NCBI GenBank assembly: GCA_015680685.1
Contig: MNCI01014915.1
Coordinates: 2,608-66,108 of the forward strand
Direction of reading: 5' to 3'
DNA from: Gnetum montanum
Lineage: Eukaryota > Streptophyta > Gnetopsida > Gnetales > Gnetaceae
DNA: 63,501 bases
In this document: positions 34,861-47,177 of the stretch, one piece after another
Layout of the letters: every line of letters begins with the position of its first letter
Numbering within the stretch: the first letter of the stretch is position 1
Notes under the pieces: model-generated
Told to the model about the DNA's origin: nothing
The model's database searches: none
Seen by the model: only the letters and a program-made list of their open reading frames with translations
Program-made: the position numbers and the translations under genes

Positions 34861-35500
34861 CTATCTCAATCCCTTCTTACAATATTCAGTGCCCTAGTAC
34901 TATGCCTTCATGAACCATTGAATAGATTTTTTACTAATTTAGCCTAAGATTTATTTCAACACATATTTTTAGTACCTACTCAAGGTGATCTAGGGCTTGC
35001 TCAAATGTAGGCCCATAGGTAAAGAAGTCATCCATATAAACTTCTATCCCACTATCAATTTGGTATTGAAAAATGCTAAGTACCAAGCATTGAAATGTTA
35101 TAGGGGAATTTCATAGATAGAATAGCATCTTGCAATATGCAAAAGTCCCCATAGGGACTCATGAATGTTATTTTGGCCTAATCTTCTAGCATAATCTAGA
35201 ATTGGCTATAGCCACTATGATCATCCAAGAAGTTATAATAACAATGCCTAGAAATGGTATCCAACACTTGGTCAGAAAATGAAATTGGAAAATAATCTTT
35301 AAATGTTTTCATATTCAATTGTCTAAAGTCAATGTAGACCTACCACTTGCCACCTTTCTTTGGCACAATTATGAGTGGGCTAACCCACTTACTATCTATG
35401 ATGGAATAGATGAACCCTACCTTGAGGAGTTATTCTATTTTCTTCTTTAAAATCTACTTTAATTTGGGATTTAGCCATCTCTATGGCTACCATCTTAGCT
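34861..35500 (-). pseudogene. A2 reverse transcriptase remnant
   Basis: Catalytic box IEVYMDDFFT with YMDD at 35027-35038, and YYNFLDDHSGYSQF near 35210, plus the SKWVSPLIIVPKKGGK type block near 35380. More stops than the A1 copy, but the same order and spacing. Confidence 0.85.
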
Positions 35501-35599
35501 TCTTGGTTGGGTTGATGTAAATATGATAATGACATATCCATGGATAAATTCTAGTTAGCTTAGGATATGACTAAGCAAAGGCTATTGGCCATTTTTTGA

Positions 35600-36480
35600 C
35601 CATATTTAACAACTTATCTTTCTATTTAGTAGCAAGATTTGCATTGATGATAATCGACTTGCCATTGTCTAGAAATGCATACTCCATGCTAATTGGTAGA
35701 TTTTTTAACTCTAGAGGTTCTTGCTTAAAACTATTAGGGATTTCCAACTCTTCCCAAAAGGTATAATCATTTTCATCATTAAAGAGTTGATGGTGAACTT
35801 ACTTTAGTTTATCCATGCCTTTAACATAAGCACATGTTAGGCTCTCAATAGGTTCCATGCATAATGTGCTACTATCAAAGTTAGCTATTAGCCATTGGAT
35901 GCCCTTTTGTTTTATGGTTGTTACATACAGGCACCTTTGGATATCTATTTCATGTGCATACTAATTGCATGTTGTCATGAATGTAATCTTAATGGACCAA
36001 ATTTTGTGCATGCAATTGCACCTATTACCATTGTATGTGATGCATGGAACATGCTTCTTCTCTAGTCATCCAAATTCATTTTCCTTGGATATTTCTAAGA
36101 AAAGGTTCATTATACCCATTCATGCTTCAACCATGCTTAACCAAGTCCTTCCCATAATGATAGGGAATTCACCTTTGCAGTTTTGTACCTTGATCACTAG
36201 AAAATCAATAGGATAGGACCATCCACAAACTCTAGTTATAATGTTCTCCACTAATCCCAAAATAATAGTGATTGACTAGTTTTCCAATTCCAAAAACATT
36301 TTTCTCTTCTTAAGAGGCAATAGGTTCTAAGCCTTTTACATGTCATGGGAGATGAGATTAACACTGGAATCAAAATCATGAAGAGCCTTGCATGGCTCAT
36401 GTCTAGCAATCTATAAGTAAATAAGAGGACTTCCTATGTCAGATATTTTCATGGGAAGGTTTTCAACCTTGATCCAATAA
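35600..36480 (-). pseudogene. A2 protease remnant
   Basis: Aligns with A1 9400-10330. Minus strand includes GELPIIMGRTWL (near 36155) and the region of the active site near 36370, degraded. Upstream it joins gag. Confidence 0.7.
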
Positions 36481-36499
36481 AAAATAGCATGGATTAGTA

Positions 36500-38211
36500 T
36501 CATAGTGTAGATCTAAGGTGGTGTTTGGTTTGAAGGGTTTTTGAATGTGTTTGATGTAGAGGATGAGTGTACTGGAGATAGAGGGAAACTAGCTTTGGGA
36601 GGATTGTTGGGTCAAAAAAATAGTCATTTCCTAGATTAATTGTTTGAACCACTCAATTGGAAGGCTAGTTGTAAATTTACAAGTATCATAGCATTTCATT
36701 GCTACATCTATGGGGGAATTTCACCCTACATGGACATAGCAGGAGGTAATTGGGTAGATGGTAGAGGGATGTGTGTAGATATATGTGAAGGGTGGTATGG
36801 GTATGGGTGTTCCCCTTGAGTAGATGATGGATGAGTTTAATGATTCTTTAGTGGGTAATAATGATGCTAGAATGAGGCATGGCTTGCAGAGCTTTGTGGA
36901 GAAACGTGCTACTAAACATAGTACCCATATATATCTAGTTTCCTGTAAGGGTACTACTATTTTAGTAGTGGCATTCCCCATGATTGTGGTTGGTTCCACT
37001 ATTTATATTGTTCATGTGGTTGGGTAGAGCTCCACTTAGATAATAAGCTTGTTGTTGCTAGTCAAACTTCCTTGGATTTTCTTGAGGATAAGGTGATCAT
37101 CTAGGTGCTTTCCTTGGTGCTAGTTATAGATTCAGCACATATACCCCAGACATCTTGTAAGTGTGACACCATAGGACAACATCCCTTTGGATGTTCATAT
37201 TGACAAATGTCACACCCAAAATCATTATCAGAGTCTATTCTGACAACTTCTTCAATTGTAGTAGCTTTGCCCTTACCTCTCTAGTAGGCACATTCAACTT
37301 CTTTTCACCTCCTACAATTGTGATCACTATTCTACTCTTTGAATTCTTCAACAATCTTCATAGCAATTCGGAACTTCTCATCCAAAGATTTTTGAATGGG
37401 AAAGGTCTTCATGTTCACCACTTTGTCAAGTGGTGACTCCTCCTTATTACAGAATCAGACCTTTTTTTTTCTTGATGGAAGGATCCCTATTATATTCTTT
37501 TGCACTTTCCCTTTTTTGCAACTCACATTCTTCATTTGCTACCTACTTTCTCAGCCTTTGGATCTGATGAGGTCTTAGTTTGAATGATCTTCCTTAGGCA
37601 TAAACCCTAATAGTTCTTTTGGTTTCTACTCTAAGCCCATCTATGATGTGGCAAAGTTGTTTCCTCTAAGAATAGCCATGGCCAGGACATTAGTGTAAGA
37701 GAGAATAATATCCTTCCATGGTGGTATCCAAAGGTTCATGTGTTCCCTATTTCCAACCTTGAATTTACCTTCTTAGATTAGACACTATGGAGTACATCTG
37801 GTATTTTTCATTAAGTAGTTTCAACATGGTACTCCATCTGTGAATGGCTTCCAGCTCTAAGGACTAGTACTAGCTTTTTTCTTCCTTAATGAATGTCCTA
37901 AGGAAGAGCTTGAGTTTTTTCCAATCATTTTCAATGTTTTGCAAGGTACAAGCATCATGGAAATCTTGTAGATGCATCTGTGGATCAGATTTATATCCCC
38001 CCTCAAATCTTGGGATATTGTTCATGTTTAAGTGCTTGATTTGACTATCTTTCACATGCTTAGTTGGGATCTTAACTACCTTTGCAATGTTAAGCATGCT
38101 TCAAGTTTCCAACAAAGGCTCATCATCATCATGATTTCATTATCGTTGATGATGTCCTTTGTTATCCCTTTGCTCTTGGTAGGCTCTATGATCATTGTTG
38201 TCTTGTTGCTC
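36500..38211 (-). pseudogene. A2 gag, C-terminal part
   Basis: The capsid core is preserved at 37870-38097: IPRFEGGYKSDPQMHLQDF and NIENDWKKLKLFL. The tail runs through low-complexity sequence towards 36500. T2 splits the gene at 38212; the N-terminal part is at 45490-46190. Confidence 0.75.
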
Positions 38212-38216
38212 ACTGT
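38212..38216. repeat. Target-site duplication ACTGT of T2 (left)
   Basis: Exact match to 45485-45489. Confidence 0.9.
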
Positions 38217-38858
38217 TGTACTGTCCAAAATCATCGGTGCGAGGTTGGAACGAAACAAATGATGAGAGATCTATGGAAGAAATAGTAAGACCCCAACTTT
38301 GCATGAGGGCAAGCTGGAAATAAATGAAGGTAGAGTTCCTTGAATGATCTCTGTGCAGATCAAACGAGGACTTCCCCTAGCGTACGCTATTATGATGCAC
38401 TGGGTTATACGTAAATGGGTGCAAACTAAAACATAAACGAATGTATGAAGTGTACAAAAAAAGAAACTAAACATGAACAATGGTAATGAAAATTTTAACA
38501 AATGTAAATGGCATAAATAGAGAAAAAATGGATGGTGAAATAGTAATTATATGTATTGATTGACAATTACAAAAAAAGCACACCAGTCAGAACATAGTTA
38601 CAGAGTGATCGCAAGGTAGACGTTTAGCCCCAATGTGAGGGATGTGCAGAAACTGGGAGATTGCAGGTTTCTGGTTGTAGGTGTGCAGCATGACCAAAAT
38701 TGCCCCAAGTGCTTAGCATGACTAAGTTTGTATAATGCCCAACGCATGAGATGATGATGATGCAATTTGCCAATCGTATCAATCTGGTGAAAATTGCCAA
38801 CCCTCTAGATCTTGATGCCCCCCAAAATTTCCAACCCCTATTAAATGGAAAAATGGGG

Positions 38859-38867
38859 TATTTATAG
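38859..38867 (-). promoter_or_regulatory. TATA box of LTR E (3' copy)
   Basis: Minus-strand CTATAAATA, conserved in the 5' copy at 44197-44205. Confidence 0.55.
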
Positions 38868-39150
38868 GATTTTTTGGGCATGGGATTCAGATTTGGAGGA
38901 AGATCTATGACTATGGGGTGAGAGAAATGTGGATCGGGTGACAGGTATTTGTGTTTTGACTGGATGCACAACATTTTACAATGTACAGCATACAATCTGA
39001 CCAATTCTTACACTGGCATGTGCAATCCACAGCGTAAGAGCTTGATACTCTCAAAGGATGTGAAATTTACAAAATAATGCTATGTTGCAATAGAGAATTT
39101 AACCTCTGGCCTCTGGATCTGTGGTCTAGCATTCTGCTGCTTTTTATCAG

Positions 39151-39200
39151 CATGTCCTGGCATGCCCTGGCATGTCCTGGCATGCTCTAGCATGTCCTAC
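39151..39200. repeat. 10-base repeat CATGTCCTGG x5
   Basis: Five copies here; the corresponding place in the 5' LTR (44488-44517) has three. Confidence 0.8.
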
Positions 39201-39343
39201 AAAAACAATGTATTTTGAGCCCATTTTCAACCTTTGAGACCTATTTCCAGAGTGGATTTTCATGCCTGATGTTGAGGGGGTCCTACACATAAAATTTGAG
39301 CTAATTTGGCCTTGGATTTATCTCTTTTAGTTGTTCATGTTGT

Positions 39344-39910
39344 GGTCATGCTATACAGCGTGACCTCAACATGACCTCAATGCAACTAAGTGGAAATGAC
39401 ACATTTTGAACCAAATTTGGATGTCTGATGTATATTTATTGAAGTCCAACTATTACCTACTCTCCAAGGTGGCCTGGATGCTAAATCTGAGCCCAATTTG
39501 ATGTTGTTTTTGTCATCTTTTGTTTGGTCACGCTGTGCAGCGTGACCTCAGCATGACCAAGTTAAAATGACATATTTGAAGCTCAAATCTTGATTTTCTG
39601 AAGCTTGTGAACATGTACAATTGTTGCCTAGATCCCAGGAGTTGAATTCATGTTAGAATTATATGTGGAGGTGCCTAAATTGAGCTTTTCTTGTTTGGTC
39701 ACTTTGTGGTCATACTGTGGAGCATGACCTCAGCGTGACTAACTGAAAGTGTCTCAAGACATGTGATTCTAAGCTCAACGTTTGAGGTTCCAAAGGCTAG
39801 GAGCTGTAGGGGGCATTGATGAAGCTCATGGAGAGCTTGTGTGCTCGAATTTGGGCTGTTTGGACTTGATTTTGGGGCCCCAAAAGTTGGTCAAGCTGTA
39901 CACATGCTGG
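39344..39910. repeat. 182-base palindrome-bearing array in U3 of LTR E
   Basis: 22-base palindromes start at 39344, 39526, 39708 and 39889, spacings 182, 182 and 181. The one at 39526-39547 has perfect 10-base arms, GGTCACGCTG and CAGCGTGACC, around TG. Each of the first three is followed by CTCARCRTGAC. The array lies upstream of the TATA box. Confidence 0.85.
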
Positions 39911-40178
39911 TCTTATACTAGCCAGCATGATCATAGTGTGACCAAAGTGTATTTAGAAAAAACCATGCATTTTGAGCTTGAAACCTTAGATTCTAGATAT
40001 CGGGAGTTGGAGTAATCACCTGTGGGCCTTGGGGGAACTTTTCCTATTCAATTGTGTGTCGTTTCATGCTGTTTTGGAGGTTCTCAAGTTTGGTCATGTT
40101 GTAATCTTGTTGGGTAGCAGCATGACTTAGTGTGAGTCCTATCTAAAAGTGCTAGGCCAAAATTTTGTGGTGTTTTTA

Positions 40179-40195
40179 TTGGCCCCTCTTTGTTG
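40179..40195 (-). promoter_or_regulatory. Polypurine tract of T2
   Basis: Minus-strand CAACAAAGAGGGGCCAA next to the 3' LTR, nearly the same as in T3. Confidence 0.7.
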
Positions 40196-40439
40196 ATGCC
40201 TAGAGGAATCAACCTAAGAGGCATCAACAAAAAAGTACAAAACATCACAAGCAACTTGGCATCTAGTACTGTCCGTCGAGCACTTGGCCAGATGTCATCA
40301 CACCGTGTTCAGAAATATACTGGATCGAGAAATGAAGTTTTGAGATGCACGAGAAGTAGGTTGTAACTGTGGGGTCGGGGATTGATTAGGGATTATTTTG
40401 TTTAAGTGTGAGAGAGGAATGCTCTTGTGAAGGGGAGAT

Positions 40440-42820
40440 GGTGTTGACGCCGTAGGAATATGAATCACAAAGGGTTTTCAGGATATTTTCTGTGCATTGC
40501 TGACATGTATTGTGTTGATCACATAAGGAGCCACCTTGGTGTTAAGGGGATCCTTATACATGCCCATAGATTGATTTTTTGATTTTATAGGGTTATCTTC
40601 ATTGAAGGTTATTTCACCCCTATCAATCATACATTGTATGTCTTGTTTCAGGGTGAAACAATAATCGGTTCCATGCCCATTTCGTTGATGGTACTCAAAA
40701 AATATATCTAGCCTAAAGCCTCTTGAAACTGGAGGCTCATTCAGTGTTGGCAAGCTTGGGTTTTTGACCAATTCATAGTATCGATCATGTTTTTGGGCTT
40801 CCGTGGGAGACAACTACTTATGTTTGATGGCCCTAGCCTCTAAAAGTTGATTTAGTAGTTGCGAAGGCTTCATAGGCAATGGTGTATATTGAGTAGGTTC
40901 TTTTCTCTCAAATGTACGTGTGTGACCCGTGTTAGCAATTTGTGTGAAGGATGGTTTGGATGTGGGTGCTAGAGAAGTTCTATCATAGTTAATGGGAAGA
41001 GTAGGCTATTTCCCTTTCTGTCCCACATTGTTGGGTTGAGCCGTCTTTGCTATTGCTGCTACTATTGCTTTAGCCTTGTCTTTGTCTTTCTTCGTGTGTT
41101 GATTTTTAAAGGCTGAATAAGTGGGGTCATGACTATTTTGGACTACCTCCTCTATGTTCTTTATCTGTACAAAATCTTAACTCAAAGTGCGAGCGTTTAG
41201 ATAGTAGAGCTTTGACTTAATGAAGTTATTCATGGCTCCTTTAAGAATCGTAAGTAGGTATGTTTTGGGGATTGGCTCGTGAAGTTCATTAAGTGCAACA
41301 CTCCATCTCTGAATGAACTTTTGCACAGGTTCTAGTGGTGCTTGCTTCACCTAGAACAAATTTTGTAAGGTTACTTCAGGCTTCAAGTTGTACTTGAACT
41401 TGGTAACAAACTGGTGTAACAGATCCTCCAGAGAGGATATAGAGTTACGGGGTAAGGCTCTGTACCAGTCTAAGGTTCTTCCGGTTAAAGACATGGTGAA
41501 CATGTGTAGGATTGCATGGGGTCAAGCTTGAAGCAATAGACATTCTAATCTGAATGTTACTAAGAGGGTGTTGGGGTTTCCTTCCCTATTTTATTTTGTC
41601 AATTGAGGCAATGAAACTCCCTTGGGTAAAGTTAAAGGTGGCACTGACGAATTGATCAGATCATCTTAGTAGAAGTCCAATACTTTAAGCTCTTCAATGT
41701 TAGTGATTTTGAGGTGCTTTACCTCATCAGTGAGCTCTTGCATCATCCTTTTGGCCTTGGCCCATTCTTGGGCACTCGGTGGAGCAGTAGGTTGATTAGT
41801 TTGAGTGTTATACAAGTTAGACTGCTGTACAATAGATGGGAATGATGACTGTTGAGTTGTTGATGGTTGTACTTGAGGGACATTCATGGATGGAATTGTA
41901 GTAGGTGGTATGCTGTAATGAGCTACTTGATATTTTTGCATGCCAGACATGGTCCACTTCCCAGTTACAAGTTGTGAAGGAATGCCCTGAACCTATTGAG
42001 TTGAAGTGGTGAAGGGTGTTCCTTGGATTTGCACTCATTGTATATAGTGAGTAGATGTAGAAGCGGGTATCACGGATGGCATCCCAATTACTTGGGGTGG
42101 GAAGGTCACTCCTACATTAGTTTGAGAAGAGATTTGTTGGGGTTGTACTTGTAGGAGAGGGGATAACGTGGTGACCGAAGGAATAACAGAGATGGTTGTA
42201 TTGAATTGAGTATTGGTCATGGGGAGAGTGGGAATGAGAGTGGGTGCTTCCTATTGAGAGACATGTGCTTGAGTGCTTTTAAATTCATGAAGGGATATGG
42301 TCTCTCTTGTGAAAGTGTGGAATAACGGGTTCACGTAAGTATGCGAACTGAGAGTATGGTACAAATCCCCATGTTCGGATTGAGCTGTGAAATCATCTTC
42401 CTCATCTCTATTTTGAGGCTCTACGGTGAGTTGATGTGAGGTTTGGTTCCTTGCCATAAGAAGTTGGGATATGAGTTCATGATGGGATTCAGAGAGGGAA
42501 ATTACGTCATATTCTAAAGGGATAAAGTTATGGCCTCCCTTATAGATGAGTTCATAATGTCATTTTGCTTCAATTTCCATGCAATTGATGGGAAGGTTAG
42601 CTTGGATTTTGACACAAATAAAGTTATATTGTTTGGGCGTTAGGATGGTAAACGTGGGGACTCTACCTTGCAGTCTCAGTGACTGGTGATGTGGCCCCTG
42701 AGGGTTCATCTTGCCAAGGGCAACTATGGACTCAACAGTGGTGACGAGACCCGAGATTGTGGCACCGAAGTTGGAGACATGCAAGGTGGCGGTGTTGGTG
42801 TGTGTGAAGTCCATTTTCAA
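40440..42820 (-). pseudogene. T2 gag remnant
   Basis: Start taken at 42820, where an ATG opens 86 codons with QYNFICVKIQANLPINCMEI, the N-terminal motif also seen in T1. A Q/P-rich segment with YNTQTNQPTAPPSAQEWAKA (41666-41950) precedes the capsid region. The C-terminal FFEYHQRNGHGTDYCFTLK (near 40700) is the zinc-knuckle-like motif, with phenylalanine for the first cysteine. DPLNTKVAPYVIN ends the readable part. Stops separate the blocks. The only protein gene in the element. Confidence 0.8.
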
Positions 42821-43529
42821 TGTTGAGTGATGCAGCGTAGGGGAGAGAATGCAATGTAAGAGAGAAAATATGTGGTAAGTGTCAATAGCGTGTAGTCAAC
42901 AATGTATGAACAATGCAGCATATGAAAAGATTGAGTAGCGTATGATGCAGATGAAGAAGTGTAAAGGGGAAGTGTAGCATGTGAAAAATAGGAACAATGT
43001 ATAAGTTATGTAAGCAGCGTAAATAAGTATAGTGTGCTTATAAAAGGGGCATAGCATATGGACATAATTGCAAGTGAAGCATGCATTGATTAGGGTGAAA
43101 TTGTGGCATGTGAAGTCTAACAGCCTCAAACACAACATGTGAAAGTCAAGGGACATCATGTGGCTTGGAAACTAAAATGCAGAATGTAGTTGGGTTGACC
43201 TACAACGTTTGGCACAGAGGAACAACATGTGGACGCTGAATGCAATGTCTGGGACCGAGGAATAGTGTCTAGATTCTGGATACAGAGTGTGGAAGCTAGG
43301 GCCTAAGTGCTGGATGCTGTGAGTAAAGTAAGAACATGTTTAGTAGGTTAGAATGGCTTCTGGATGTTGAGGGCAACATCTTAGGGAGAAAACCGACTGC
43401 AAGAGGCTATGAATAGCATTAGAGAAGGAGAAGGATGCTGGACGTTGTGAATGTTTGAAGCTGGGACAAGGTGTAAGACACTGTGAGTAGCGTTTGGATG
43501 CTGGACAAGCAAACGTAACAGAAATAGGG
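42821..43529 (-). other. T2 5' leader with degenerate repeats
   Basis: About 700 bases between primer site and gag, no protein. Loose repeats of a CTGGATGCTGTGAGTAGCG type motif occur at 43240-43520. Confidence 0.45.
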
Positions 43530-43547
43530 GCCCTACTTCTAGCACCA
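43530..43547 (-). promoter_or_regulatory. Primer-binding site (tRNA-Asn), T2
   Basis: Minus strand TGGTGCTAGAAGTAGGGC; about 16 of 18 match the tRNA-Asn 3' end. Confidence 0.75.
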
Positions 43548-43553
43548 ATTTAC

Positions 43554-45484
43554 TGTACTATCTGAAATCGTTGACGTGAGGTTGGAATGAAGCGGATGCT
43601 GAGAGATCTATGGAAGAAACAGTAAGATCCCACCTTCTTGCAAGGGCAAGTTGGAAATAAACGAAGGTAGAGTGCCTTGAATGGTCTACGCATAGATCAA
43701 ATGAGAACTTCCCCTAGCATACACTGTTGTGATGTGTTGGGTTATACGTAAACGGGTGCAAACTAAAACATAAACAAATATATGAAGTGTAAGATAAAAG
43801 AAACTGAACGTGAACAAAGGCAACGAAAATTTTAACAAATGTAAATGGTGTAAATAGAGAAACAATGGATGACGAAATTGTAATTATATGTATTGATTGA
43901 TGATTACAAAAAAAGTGCACTGGTCAGAACGCAGTTGCAGAGTGATCGCAAGGCAGAAGTTTAGCCCTGATGTGAGGGATGTATAGATGCTAGGAGATTG
44001 CAAGTTTCTGGTTGCAGTTGTGTAGCATGACCAAAATTGCCCCAAGTGCTCAGCATGACTAAGTCTGGGTAATGCCCAATGCATGAGATGATGATGATGC
44101 AATTCACCAATCGTATCAATCTGGTAAAAATTGCCAACCCTCTCGATCTTGATGCCCCCCAAAATTGCCAACCCCTATTAAATGGAAAAATAGGGTATTT
44201 ATAGGATTTTTCGAGAGTGGGATTCGGATCTAGAGGAAGATCTATGGCTGCGGGATGAGAGAAATGTGGTTCAGGTGATAGGTATTTGTGTTTTGACTGG
44301 ATGCATGACATTTTACAATGTACAGCATACAGCATGACCAATTCTTATGCTGGCGTGTGCAATCCACAACGTTAGAGCTTGATACACTCAAAGGATGTGA
44401 AATTTACAAAAGAATGCTATGTTGCAATAGAGAATTTGACCTCTGGCCTCTAGATCTATGGTCTAGTATGCTGCTACTTTTTATCAGTGTGTCCTAGCGT
44501 GCTCTGTCATGTCCTACAAAAATGATGTATTTTGAGCCCATTTTCAACCTCTGAGACTTGTTTCCAAAGTGGATCTGCATGCCTGATGTCAAGGGGATTC
44601 TGCACATCAAATTTGAGCTAATTTGGCCTTGGATTTATCTCTTTTGGTTGGTCATGTTGTGGTCACACTGTGCAACATGAACTCAATGTGACCTCAGTGT
44701 AACTAAGTGGAAATGACACATTTTGAACCAAATTTGGATTTCTGATGCCTTTTTCTTGAAGTCCAACTGTTGCCTGCTCTCCAGGGTGGTCTGGATGCTA
44801 AATCTAAGCCCAATTTGATGCTGTTTTGGTCATACTTTGTTTGGTCATGCTATGCAATGTGACATCAACATGACCAAGTTAAAATGACACATTTGAAGCT
44901 CAAATGTTGATTTTTTAAAGCCTGTGAACATGTACAATTTTTGCCTAGCTCCCGAGAGTTGAATTCTTGTCGAAATTCTGCCTAGAGGTTCCTGAATTGA
45001 GCTATTCTTGATTGGTCACATTGTGCAGCATGACCTCAGCATGACTAACTAAAAGTGGCTAAAGACATGTGATTCTGAGCTTAAATGTTAAGGTTCCAAA
45101 GGCTGGGAGTTGTAGGGGGCATTGATGAAGCTCATGGAGAGCCCGTGTGCTCGAATCTGGGCTATTTGTTCTTGATTTTGGGGCCCCAAAAGTTGATCAC
45201 ACTGTACACATGCTGGTCTTACGCTAGATAGCGTGACCATAGTGTGACCAAAGTGTATTCAACAAAAACCATGCATTTTGAACCTAAAACCTTAGATTTT
45301 GGATGCCAGGAGTTGGAGCAATTGCTTGTGGGCCCTAGGGAAACTTTTCATGTTCAATTGTGTGTTGTTTCATGCTATTTTGGAGGTTCTCAAGTTTGGT
45401 CACATTGTACTCTTGTTGGGCAGAAGTATGACTTAGCGTGAGTCCTGTCTAAAAGTGCTAGGCCAAAATTTGATGGTGTTTTCA
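43554..45484 (-). repeat. LTR E: T2 5' LTR
   Basis: 1,931 bases, TGTACTATC ... GGTGTTTTCA on the plus strand. Palindromes occur at 44660, 44842 and 45014 with the same spacing of about 180 bases as in the 3' copy, but more degraded. Confidence 0.9.
44197..44205 (-). promoter_or_regulatory. TATA box of LTR E (5' copy)
   Basis: Minus-strand CTATAAATA; this copy would be the T2 promoter. Confidence 0.55.
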
Positions 45485-45489
45485 ACTGT
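45485..45489. repeat. Target-site duplication ACTGT of T2 (right)
   Basis: Exact match to 38212-38216. Confidence 0.9.
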
Positions 45490-46190
45490 CATCATGATTA
45501 TTTCTTTGGTAACCTCTATCAAAACCAGAAGATGAAGAGTAATGTTTAGAATCAAATGAAGAAGGATGAAGAGGAAGGTCGATTACCACCACCACTACAG
45601 TGTCAACCACCACCTCCTTGCTTGTCACAACCATGATCCTTAGATTCCTTGCCATTGTGATGTTTTCCCAAGTCCCTTTCTTGACTGTTTCTTTTTCCTA
45701 AACCTAGTTTGTTAATAGTGGACTATAGGTTCAAGGTCACACCCTCATCACCAATAACCAAGGGTGGAGAATCTTCATGTTAAGAACCCCCAGAAAAAGG
45801 ATCCTCATTGTTGATTTGTTTTAGTCAGAACAAGAAATTAGTGAAGTGTTTCCCCTTTGCAAACTCATGATGCTTCTTCTAATGTCAATATCTCCTACAT
45901 TGTATTTCAATGGGATGATAGTCTTAAGTGTCATAACCATGCACAACATATTCCTCTTGAAGATCTAGGATGCTCAACCTCATAAGAGTTTGAAATAGTA
46001 TCCCAATCACAAGTTGATCAGGGGGCATTATGATGTTGCTCGCCATGTCATGCCATTGCAATTACTCATCTTGATGTAGGATGAAGGTGAATTTAGGTAC
46101 ATACTCATCAAGATGAGTGTATACCACTTTGCACTCTTGTGGGACTGGTGGTTTAACATCTTCATGCCTGTGAGAAGAAGAAGACATTTT
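45490..46190 (-). pseudogene. A2 gag, N-terminal part
   Basis: The ATG near 46187 begins MSSSSHRHEDVKPPVPQE, then KVVYTHLDEYVPKFTFILHQ, matching the A1 gag N-terminus. A glycine/serine-rich tail (45530-45680) leads into the T2 insertion. The shared start in A1 and A2 supports this as the gag initiation. Confidence 0.75.
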
Positions 46191-46313
46191 GCAACAAAAA
46201 AATAATCAGTGTACTTTGTAATTATATAATTGAGAATGATGTCAACCTTCAATTTTGTCCAATGATATTAATGATATTTGCTAATCCTAGATAGTGCTCA
46301 TTTCAACAAACAG

Positions 46314-46333
46314 AGTCCCCAATAATGGCACCA
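46314..46333 (-). promoter_or_regulatory. Primer-binding site (tRNA-Asp), A2
   Basis: Minus strand TGGTGCCATTATTGGGGACT, one base from the LTR. About 13 of 20 match tRNA-Asp; most mismatches are transitions. Confidence 0.7.
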
Positions 46334-46334
46334 A

Positions 46335-47177
46335 CGATGAGCAGTGAGGTACCCCTACGCCCAATAAAATGAATCATAGAGCATTCACACATGATCCAAT
46401 CAAATTTCATGGACTCTATAGTTTCTAGTGCATTGGTTCTCTAGGAAGTAAAATTTATGTTGAGAACATTCATTGTCTTCCTAAGTACACTTGTAAAGCT
46501 CAAGGATATGGTTTTAAGTATAATTAAGATACATGATTTTTATCATTTTATATTTTATGGTTTGGTGCTCGACATAAACAAGATAGAGAATGAAGTAATT
46601 TGATACCTACTTTAATTTAATGGGCTAGCTACTATTCAACTAGTCCTAACATATGTATCTAATCCAACTTGTTGTACACATCTTGAACACATATAACATT
46701 GCTAGGTTAGGAAGCATTAAGCTCTGCTAGGATTACAAAATGTCATACACATGCTCAAACTGGTCGTACTTATGTGTTTACTAAGTTGCTATTTAGCTTA
46801 TCTCACTTAATTACTTAATTCGATTATTATTGGAAAAATTTGAATAAATATCTGAAAACATTAAATTCATGAATGAAACTTTTAAACTATCCCAAATCCT
46901 GCAAGGTTTGATTAGAAAGCTAGTCTTTATTGCCACACACACTATTGTGCTCAAGTACAATAGTGCTTGAATAAAGATCTGTACACTCAATGACTCTTGC
47001 TTCAGGCACTTAGGAAGATATTCTAACTTTAAAATGTTAAAACTACAAGAGCTCTAATACACTATGATAAACTTATGTCTAAACACAGTGGGTTGGCACC
47101 TATTTACAAGCAAGAACAAACTCTTCGTCGACAGGGCCATGTCAACTTATGAAATCATGTCAATCCATGAATGATTA
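46335..47177 (-). repeat. LTR C: A2 5' LTR
   Basis: 843 bases aligned with 3010-3840. Both terminal dinucleotides are altered by transitions. The outer end is fixed by the GATGT duplication. About 50 bases near that end are missing relative to the 3' LTR. Confidence 0.8.

Larger units (their letters stand above)
38217..40178 (-). repeat. LTR E: T2 3' LTR
   Basis: 1,962 bases aligning throughout with 43554-45484. By eye, about 14 differences per 100 bases near the start. U3 is an array of units of about 182 bases. Confidence 0.9.
38217..45484 (-). mobile_element. T2: gag-only Tat-like element
   Basis: 7,268 bases: two E-type LTRs of nearly 2 kb around a 3.4-kb interior holding only a gag remnant. 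The primer site is tRNA-Asn type, a polypurine tract abuts the 3' LTR, and the target duplication is perfect. No protease, RT, RNase H or integrase was found, so it would need enzymes from a partner element. It fits the class of terminal-repeat retrotransposons carrying only GAG. Confidence 0.9.
3010..47177 (-). mobile_element. A2: Athila-like Ty3/gypsy element, host of three insertions
   Basis: The outer element of the nest. Its parts are 3' LTR (3010-3840 plus 13729-13789), internal DNA (13790-19804, 33719-38211, 45490-46334) and 5' LTR (46335-47177). The inserts A1, T1 and T2 interrupt it. With inserts removed the minus strand reads PBS, gag, protease, RT, RNase H, integrase, 3' ORF, PPT. 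GATGT is duplicated at both outer edges. By eye its LTRs differ more (about 25 changes over the first 130 bases) than those of the inserts, consistent with it being older. Confidence 0.85.
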
